DNA from: Bacteroidales bacterium
Lineage (GTDB): Bacteria > Bacteroidota > Bacteroidia > Bacteroidales > JAADGE01
Reading direction: 5' to 3'
DNA length: 8,820 bases
Assembly (NCBI GenBank): GCA_024762915.1
Contig: JANTGL010000099.1
Coordinates: 1-8,820, forward strand
Position 1 is the stretch's first letter. Every line of letters begins with the position of its first letter. This document shows positions 1-6,500 of this stretch, piece by piece. Under the pieces are notes generated by a model. That model was not told where the DNA came from. It made no database searches and saw only the letters and a list, made by a program, of their open reading frames with translations. The position numbers and the translations under genes are program-made.

Positions 1-92
1 ATAACTCTGCCCGTAATATCAAATACTTCAAGATTATAATCATTTTCAACATTAATATTGAAAACACCGTTTGAAGGATTCGGGAAAACTTT
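1..92 (-). repeat. Near-identical sorting-domain repeat, copy 1 (second copy at 2208-2299)
   Basis: Bases 1-92 match 2208-2299 at 91 of 92 positions; the one difference is G at 9 against A at 2216. The match is in direct orientation and in the same reading frame in both genes. It encodes the KVFPNPSNG to FDITGRV part of the T9SS type A sorting domain. Similarity falls off at 93/2300 on one side and runs to the window edge on the other, so the repeat is probably longer than seen. Confidence 0.95.
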
Positions 93-1970
93 GATACTTG
101 CGGAAGAAATGTCATTAATTCCAATAGTCGAAGTTCCGGCAACCGTTACATTATCAACAGCCCAATACCAATTCCATGCATCTAAGTCATCGTAATTAAA
201 ACGAATTTGGCAATCATTATTTGCATAAGCAGAAATATCAATAACTTGATGGTCGGGTGCACCCCAAGCTCCAAGATCGACACCTCCGTTACCGAAATCC
301 GCTACAGTTTGCCATGCCGTACCGTCCCATACATCAACGGTAGCTGTTTCATTACTAATCCAATTGTAATATTGATCAAATTCTAAAGTAACCGTTCCCG
401 TACAAGGGATTACAGGAGAAATTAATTCACCTGCAACATGCACTCCCGAACCGGGTGCATCACTATCGATATAAGAGTAACCTGTTCCGTCTAAATTATT
501 ACCGGTACCGTCCTCCCAATACCAATCACCCGTTACTGTCCAAGTTGAGGGAATATCAGCCGCAAAAATTTCATAAATCAAATAATCTCCAATTATTAAG
601 GAATTAGAAGTTCCTGTTCCTCCTTCGCCAATTGTATTACTTGCAGTAACTTCATAATAATAATTTCCTGTATTAGCCAGAGTTTCGTTAAAACTTAAAC
701 CGGTTTGATCCGTTGAAACCGTAACATCACCGGGTTGTCTTACAATCGTATAAGTTATATTAGAACCGGAAAAATAACCGCCGTGCATTCCTGCAGCAGG
801 TGCATCCCACGTAAGTGCAGCATCCATATCAGTTGCTGTAAGCACAACATTTCCGGGAGCAACAGGTACATCTTCTCCTACCCAAACAGAAACGGATGTA
901 GGCATTCCTTCACCTGCAGAATTTGTTCCGACTACTTTAAAAGAATGCATTCCTGCACTTGAAACAGTAGCAATATATGAATCTGCACCTCCTATTGTCG
1001 GTGAATTATTTGTATAAGCAGCTGTAGCACTACCGTCAATATAAACATCAACACTTGTTAATTCTGTTAAAGTATTACCTGCAAAATCTAAAGAAGGATT
1101 AGTCCAACTTAAATCAACCGTTAAAGCACCGCTTGCATCAGGTGTTGCAACATAATTTGAAACAGCAGCCGGTGCACCGTTCTCAACAGGATAATTACAA
1201 ACTACAAAAGTGGCATGTTGATTACCTCCCATATCTGCTATTTGAGTAAATGCACCTGTACTTATATCATAAGTTCCATAAGTGTACTGATCACCACAAT
1301 TAACAGTATATAACATACCTGATACATAATCAAAAGAAACATCTTGTCCGTAGTTTAGTCCTAACCCTGTTGAACCTATAACCGTTGTAGCACCGGTTGC
1401 GGGATCAATTTGATATAAATTTTCATCATCTATAGCAGGTCCGTACAAATAACCGTCATCAGCAAAATCCATTGCAATTAACATCCCTGTGCCTGCACCT
1501 ATTTCAGTTAAAACATATGTTCCCATATCCAAAGTACATAGATGAGGTAGATTACCGGCATCTAAAATCAAAGCATACATTGTTGAAGATCCCCAATCAT
1601 AAGCTAATCCCGTCGGAGTACCTGAATAACCTGTTAAAGTTCCTAGAGAAGTTGTCGTTCCGTCGTCAGGATTAACCGAATAAAATCCCAAATTTGCATC
1701 TACTCTGTATACAACACCGTCAGCAAATTCTTCAGCCATCGGAAAAGGATCCGTAACCAAAGTACCTGTTTGTGAAAGTGTTCCGTCACTTAATGCAATA
1801 CTGTTATAAGTATCTGAAGATGCATTTCCTGTATAAGCCACTTGATCGACTTTAGGAATAAAACCGGAGTTTTGTTTAACATACTTCCTTTCAGGAGCTT
1901 TTCCGAAATCTTGTGCATTAACAGAAAAAGCAAATAACATAATTAAAACAATTGTAAATAATTTTTTCAT
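1..1970 (-). CDS. Secreted multidomain protein with FN3-like domains and T9SS type A sorting domain (3' end outside window)
   Basis: The frame is open from ATG at 1970-1968 to the window edge, about 656 codons, with no stop. The N terminus MKKLFTIVLIMLFAFSVNAQ is a typical signal peptide, with likely cleavage after VNA. Residues about 25-260 are rich in Gly/Asp/Tyr repeats such as LYQIDPATGA and FYSVNPDDGT, which suggests a beta-propeller. About 262-355 and 365-450 look like two fibronectin type III domains (LTVDLSWTNP, AALTWDAP). About 460-612 resembles a MAM / choice-of-anchor-J domain (IPSTWTVTGDWYWEDG, then WYWAVDNVTVAG). From about 622 the KVFPNPSNG motif opens a T9SS type A sorting domain, which is cut by the window edge after some 35 residues. 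The family is exported by Sec, then moved across the outer membrane by the T9SS with removal of the C-terminal domain. The specific ligand or role is not visible. A promoter lies 43 bases upstream, and the preceding gene ends in a terminator, so this gene is probably transcribed alone. Confidence 0.9.
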   Translation of the reverse strand, partial: MKKLFTIVLIMLFAFSVNAQDFGKAPERKYVKQNSGFIPKVDQVAYTGNASSDTYNSIALSDGTLSQTGTLVTDPFPMAEEFADGVVYRVDANLGFYSVNPDDGTTTSLGTLTGYSGTPTGLAYDWGSSTMYALILDAGNLPHLCTLDMGTYVLTEIGAGTGMLIAMDFADDGYLYGPAIDDENLYQIDPATGATTVIGSTGLGLNYGQDVSFDYVSGMLYTVNCGDQYTYGTYDISTGAFTQIADMGGNQHATFVVCNYPVENGAPAAVSNYVATPDASGALTVDLSWTNPSLDFAGNTLTELTSVDVYIDGSATAAYTNNSPTIGGADSYIATVSSAGMHSFKVVGTNSAGEGMPTSVSVWVGEDVPVAPGNVVLTATDMDAALTWDAPAAGMHGGYFSGSNITYTIVRQPGDVTVSTDQTGLSFNETLANTGNYYYEVTASNTIGEGGTGTSNSLIIGDYLIYEIFAADIPSTWTVTGDWYWEDGTGNNLDGTGYSYIDSDAPGSGVHVAGELISPVIPCTGTVTLEFDQYYNWISNETATVDVWDGTAWQTVADFGNGGVDLGAWGAPDHQVIDISAYANNDCQIRFNYDDLDAWNWYWAVDNVTVAGTSTIGINDISSASIKVFPNPSNGVFNINVENDYNLEVFDITGRV

Positions 1971-1994
1971 AACTTAAATAATTTTAGTGAATAA
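1962..1994 (-). repeat. Conserved leader of secreted-protein gene, copy 1
   Basis: Read on the minus strand, TTATTCACTAAA and then TTTAAGTTATGAAAAAA surround the start codon. The same two blocks occur at the other secreted-protein gene (3407-3437), with a 2-base length difference between them. The shared part lies in the untranslated leader and first codons. It may carry translation-initiation information in place of a Shine-Dalgarno sequence, or may simply be inherited from duplication. Confidence 0.8.
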
Positions 1995-2012
1995 CAGTTA
2001 AATTTAATTACC

Positions 2013-2020
2013 CAAAGATA
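2013..2020 (-). promoter_or_regulatory. Bacteroidetes-type -7 element of the gene starting at 1970
   Basis: Read on the minus strand the site is TATCTTTG, an exact match to the Bacteroidetes -7 consensus TAnnTTTG. It ends 43 bases before the start codon, nearly the same distance as the candidate -7 element of the neighbouring gene at 3415. No clear TTG -33 box is visible. That position falls in the A/T tract next to the upstream gene's terminator. Confidence 0.55.
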
Positions 2021-2040
2021 AATAAAATAAAAATAAAAAT

Positions 2041-2072
2041 AAAAAAAAGAGGAGTAAAACTCCTCTTTTTTT
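2041..2072 (-). terminator. Intrinsic terminator of the gene at 2093-3415
   Basis: A perfect 8-bp stem (AGAGGAGT at 2048-2055 with ACTCCTCT at 2059-2066) encloses a 3-base loop. It is flanked by A7 on one side and T6 on the other, so it reads as hairpin plus U-tract in both directions. It starts about 20 bases past the minus-strand stop codon at 2093-2095, so it most likely ends that transcript and separates the two secreted-protein genes. Confidence 0.85.
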
Positions 2073-2092
2073 ACTTAATAAAAGAAAATTAT

Positions 2093-3415
2093 TTATCGAA
2101 CAATTACTTTTTGAGTATAAGATCCTTTTTCATTAGAAAAACGCAAGAAATAAACACCTGCCGTATTTAACTCAATGCTTGTATTTCCGGTTAAAGTTCT
2201 TGTATTAATAACTCTACCCGTAATATCAAATACTTCAAGATTATAATCATTTTCAACATTAATATTGAAAACACCGTTTGAAGGATTCGGGAAAACTTTT
2301 ATTCCGTCAGAAGAAATTTCATTTATCCCGACATGATTAAAAATATCACCAAAATAGTCATTTAAAACAAGATCTGCATCTGCGACAGTAAATGCCCTGT
2401 TATCACCGCCGTCCCATTCACCGTTGCTCCATCCGGCATTTTTGAAATATTTATATTCATAATCACCGGAAGCAAGATGAATTGAAACAGTATAGATACC
2501 GTCACCGTCATCATCTGTCATAAACAGATTAGGATTAGAACCGGGACCTGACCAACCGGCCATACTACCCGTTACACTTAATGTATCTGTTCCCGCAACA
2601 AAATAACCGCTGGTAATTGAATCATTAATATTGCAATTAAATGTAACAGTATAAGGTTGCATATTAAGTATAACATCAACATCCACAGCAGCATCAACAA
2701 CTGTAAAATCAGTAGTATCATTAACATAGCTTAATAAACCTGTAACTGCCTGATAATTTCCGCTTACTAAATAAATAGCTGCTTGACCGCTTGCATTAGT
2801 TGTTAAATCTGATCCATCTATATTTACGTTTGCATTTTCAAGCGGATTAGTACCGTCTGTTACCGTAAAAGTAACTGTTTGTAGTATCGGTCCGTCACCA
2901 TATAATTCAAAATCACTCACCTCAAAATACCACATGTAATCAGCTTCATATCCGAAACGTACTTGAAAATCTGCGTTACCTGCTGCATAAGCCGTAACAT
3001 CTATGGACTCAGGTTGAGGACCATTATCAGGAGAATCTGTATGGTAACTTTTTAACCAAACCCAATCAGTACCGTCAAAAACTTCAACATAACCGCTATC
3101 CGGTTCGCCTGTTGAATATTTTTGAAAGTTATAATTGTAATTTAATACTATATTAGTACTAGAGCTACAATCAAAAACCGGAGAAGCTAATGTTCCGTCT
3201 TCCAGTCCACCGGAGTTATCACTGTCAATAATGGCACATCCTTGTCCGTAACCGTGAGATGTTCCGTCATCCCAAAACCAACCGTCACCGGAGTTTGTTG
3301 TTACTGTCCAAGTTAACGGAATTTCAGTTGAAAATGACTCAGAAAAAAACGGCTGAGCATTCATTGTAAAAACAACAAACATTGCTAAAACAATAGTTAG
3401 TAAACTTTTTTTCAT
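2093..3415 (-). CDS. Secreted protein with MAM-like, PEGA-like and CBM20-like domains and T9SS type A sorting domain
   Basis: This is a complete gene of 440 residues. Residues 1-20 (MKKSLLTIVLAMFVVFTMNA) are a signal peptide with likely cleavage before QP. Residues 23-173 resemble a MAM / choice-of-anchor-J beta-sandwich (IPLTWTVT, GWFWDDG, LASPVFDCSS, VRFGYEADYMWYFEV). Residues 178-253 look like a PEGA or carboxypeptidase-regulatory-like domain (VTFTVTDGTNPLENANVNID). Residues 255-356 resemble the CBM20-like fold common in extracellular Bacteroidetes proteins (VTGSMAGW, DDDGDGIYTV, GDYEYKYFKN, NRAFTV), which may bind glycan, although no ligand can be named. Residues 368-440 are a full type A sorting domain (KVFPNPSNG, LEVFDITGRV, AGVYFLRF, QKVIVR). 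The expected fate is Sec export, T9SS secretion and cell-surface attachment or release. No catalytic motif was recognised. It is followed by its own terminator and preceded by its own promoter. A 92-bp part of its sorting domain is almost identical in DNA to that of the downstream gene. Confidence 0.93.
   Translation of the reverse strand: MKKSLLTIVLAMFVVFTMNAQPFFSESFSTEIPLTWTVTTNSGDGWFWDDGTSHGYGQGCAIIDSDNSGGLEDGTLASPVFDCSSSTNIVLNYNYNFQKYSTGEPDSGYVEVFDGTDWVWLKSYHTDSPDNGPQPESIDVTAYAAGNADFQVRFGYEADYMWYFEVSDFELYGDGPILQTVTFTVTDGTNPLENANVNIDGSDLTTNASGQAAIYLVSGNYQAVTGLLSYVNDTTDFTVVDAAVDVDVILNMQPYTVTFNCNINDSITSGYFVAGTDTLSVTGSMAGWSGPGSNPNLFMTDDDGDGIYTVSIHLASGDYEYKYFKNAGWSNGEWDGGDNRAFTVADADLVLNDYFGDIFNHVGINEISSDGIKVFPNPSNGVFNINVENDYNLEVFDITGRVINTRTLTGNTSIELNTAGVYFLRFSNEKGSYTQKVIVR
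2208..2299 (-). repeat. Near-identical sorting-domain repeat, copy 2 (first copy at 1-92)
   Basis: This copy lies inside the complete gene at 2093-3415 and covers residues 373-402 and part of 403. Synonymous positions are conserved along with the protein sequence, which points to recent duplication or gene conversion rather than protein-level selection alone. Confidence 0.95.
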
Positions 3416-3437
3416 AACTTAAAAATTTAGTGAATAA
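3407..3437 (-). repeat. Conserved leader of secreted-protein gene, copy 2
   Basis: This is the second copy of the leader at 1962-1994: TTATTCACTAAA, a short A/T spacer, then TTTAAGTTATG followed by an A run. It sits between the candidate -7 element at 3459-3467 and the signal-peptide codons. Confidence 0.8.
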
Positions 3438-3458
3438 ATAAAATTAATTTAACAAGAT

Positions 3459-3491
3459 GTAAATATAAAACAATTTATTAATGAAAACAAA
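3459..3491 (-). promoter_or_regulatory. Candidate promoter of the gene starting at 3415
   Basis: On the minus strand, TTTG at 3491-3488 is followed after 20 bases by TATATTTAC at 3467-3459. This resembles the Bacteroidetes layout TTTG / N19-21 / TAnnTTTG, with A in place of the final G. The -7 element ends 44 bases before the ATG, against 43 in the paralogous gene at 1970, which supports the assignment. Confidence 0.55.
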
Positions 3492-3506
3492 AAGTTTCTT
3501 ACTATT

Positions 3507-3539
3507 TTTCCGAAAATTTAAAGCATTCTTATAATTTTG
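3507..3539 (+). promoter_or_regulatory. Candidate promoter of the acyl-CoA synthetase / GNAT gene
   Basis: TAATTTTG at 3532-3539 matches the Bacteroidetes -7 consensus TAnnTTTG exactly and lies 32 bases before the ATG at 3572. A weak -33 candidate, TTTC at 3507-3510, is 21 bases upstream. With the minus-strand promoter at 3459-3491 it forms a back-to-back divergent promoter region in the 156-bp gap. Confidence 0.5.
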
Positions 3540-3571
3540 TTTTTAGAATAACACTGACAAATATTTAATTT

Positions 3572-6500
3572 ATGACTGATTTTCAATACATTAATAATAT
3601 TTTTAATAAAAATATTACGTCTGATGATATTAATAAACTATTTAATGAAGTTGACAAACTTTTAAAATCAAATAAAAGAGATACCGAATTGCTGCACTTT
3701 ATAAACGAAAGCAGAAAACCGGAATTTTTGGCAAAACTTTCAACACAAGAACTTAAGAATAAATGGATTAATCTTATTTTTGAAAGCTTAAAAAAAACCG
3801 ATTACGGTTTAAAAAGCATGTCGGAACAACGCGTGCTCGAACATCCGGATAAGATTTTATTTAAAGGAAAAACAAAATCAAAACCGTTTGAATGGACTTA
3901 TAAACAAGTTCAAAATTATTCTAAAGCAATTGCAGCATTTTTATACTCTTTAAATCCGGATAATCCGCGTACGGCAATTTATACTCAAAACAGTCTTGAA
4001 GGAGCAATTTGTGATTTGGCCTGTCTTTCGTATGATATTTTTAACACACCGCTTAACATTCATTTTAATGAAAAAATACTAAGTTATATCTTCAATTTAT
4101 TAGATATTAACATTGTTATTACCGATACTCCCGAACGTTTAAAAATAATAAGTTCCGTAAAAAAATTATATAAAAAAGATTTAATTGTAATTGTAACCGA
4201 AGCCAATTCTGCTGAATATACGGATGCCGATTATTATTTGAATAAAGAGAGTAAAAAGATTTCACTGACAAAAGCCGAAGAAATTCTTGCAAAAAGGAAA
4301 AGGAAACCTTTAAACCAAGTCGCTACAACCATGTTTACTTCCGGTAGTACCGGTATGCCGAAGGGCGTTTCATTTTCAATGTATAACATTATCAGTAAGC
4401 GATTTGCCAGAGCTTTAGCGCTTCCTCAAGTCGGCAAGGAAGAAAAAATGATTTGCTATCTTCCGCTTTTTCACACTTTCGGACGTTATTTGGAATTAAC
4501 CGGAAGTATTTTTTGGGGCGGCACATACATTTTTGCGGGAAATACGTCTTCCGATACCTTATTATCTTTATTTCCGAAAGAAAATCCTACGGGTTTTATA
4601 AGTGTTCCGGTTCGTTGGATGCAAATTTATGAAGCTTGTATCAATTCATTTGACGGAACCGAAACTAAAAAAGAACAGGATAATAAAATACGTAAAATTA
4701 CCGGGGAAAACCTACATTGGGGACTTTCTGCCGCCGGATATTTGGATCCGAAAATTTTTCGTTTTTTTCATAAACACGGAATTACGTTGAACAGCGGATT
4801 CGGAATGACGGAAGCAACCGGCGGAATTACGATGACACCTTCTGATGAATACATACAAAACTCTACCGGAATACCTTTGCCCGGGACCGAAACACGCCTG
4901 AAAAAAACCGGAGAATTGGAAATAAAAGGACACTATATTGCAAAATATCTTGAAGATGCCGGACCCGAAGACCTCATACCCTATCCTGAAAATGACGATT
5001 ATTGGTTATCTACGGGTGATATATTCAGAATAGATAAAAAAGGTCATCATGAAATCATAGACAGAGTAAAAGATATATATAAAAACAATAAAGGCCAGAC
5101 GGTTTCTCCTCTTATAATTGAAAAAAAATTCGCCGGCGTCCCGGGAATTAAACAAACATTTTTAGTCGGTGACGGAAAACCTTATAATGTCTTATTAATT
5201 GTTCCGAATAAAGAAGATTCTGTTATAAATAATACGGTTAAAAAGGAAAATATTACGGAATATTTTCATCAAATAATAATGACTGCAAATAAGGATTTAG
5301 CTCCCTATGAACGCGTTATTAATTTCAGTATTCTTGACAGAGATTTCTCAAAAGAAAAAGGAGAATTAACACCGAAAGGGTCTTTTAAAAGGAAAAAAAT
5401 TGTACAAAATTTTGCCGATTTGATAAAAGAATTATACAAATCAAATCACATCACCATTCACTATAAGAATTTCAATATCATTATTCCGAGATGGTTTTAC
5501 AGAGATTTGGGAATTTTGGAAACGGATATTATTAAGACAAAAAACGGGCTTTATAACAAACCCGGGAAAAAACATTTGCGCATTACGGATACAAAAAAAG
5601 AAAATGTCTATACAATCGGAGATTTAAATTATACCGTTTATAATAAATCTATTGATTTAGGAAGATTAATCAGGCAACCGAAACTTTGGATCGGGAATCC
5701 TGAATTAATTAATTTTTCACCCTGTAAAGAAAGTTATGATATTCCTTTCAAAAATTTCGCTCATCAAATATGTCTTCCCGAAGAAAATGCAAGAATCTAT
5801 AAACCTTCTGACATTTCACATCTTCCTGCTATGAATGATTTTGATTTGGTTTTAATAAATCAATTAGTATCCCTCGCCTTATATTCCGATATTCCTAAAG
5901 CAAAAGAGAGTTTACTGCAAATAGAACAAATATTTCCCCAATATGAAAAAAACAAAGCGGAGATTATTCGCAGAAGATTAGAAGCACTTGCTTGCCATCA
6001 AAATGAAACTGTCAGAATCGAAGCATACAGAATTTTGTTAGCGAAAGATCCCGAACCGAATTTTGCCGAACTTTTGCCTGCATTTATTAATTCAGGAAAA
6101 ACGTTTTTAAATGAAACCAGTATTAATGCTTTGGCAAAAACATCTTTTTCATTAAGACAATTGGATATTTTCAGAAAACGGATGTATCAATATCGAACAA
6201 ATTTAAATTGGCCTGCCGGAAAGAATACAATTAAACAATTCGATAATATTTTTAAACTTTTATTAAAATTCGGGATTAATCATCCGAAATATTACAAATC
6301 TTTACGTGCAGAATTTGCTTCTTGGATTTTATTAAAAAAAGAACCTGTTTTATCAAGAAAAGCAAAAAAATATTTTTTTGAACTTTATGACAATTTTGAA
6401 CACTTTGTTAAGAAAAAATCCCTTAAAATTACGGAAAATCAATGGGCTCTTAAGCTTGTTTTTGATGACGGTATTACGGAAAACGACAAAAAAGAACTGA

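Noticed and set aside
735..962. Plus-strand open frame of 75 codons
   Set aside because: It lies antisense to the continuous minus-strand secreted-protein frame (1-1970). Its Cys/Ser/Arg-rich composition is typical of a shadow frame, and it has no promoter or recognisable domain.
1472..1675. Plus-strand open frame of 67 codons
   Set aside because: It is antisense to the same secreted-protein gene, in its propeller-like region, with no independent support.
2041..2072. Hairpin as a riboswitch or regulatory leader of the gene at 1970
   Set aside because: It lies upstream of that gene's likely -7 element, outside its transcript. A short perfect stem with an A/T-tract on each side is a standard terminator for the gene ending at 2093.
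4602..4933. Overlapping short frames on both strands inside the ligase domain (plus 4602-4790, minus 4712-4933)
   Set aside because: They overlap the strongly conserved GFGMTE region of the acyl-CoA synthetase frame, which explains the sequence fully.
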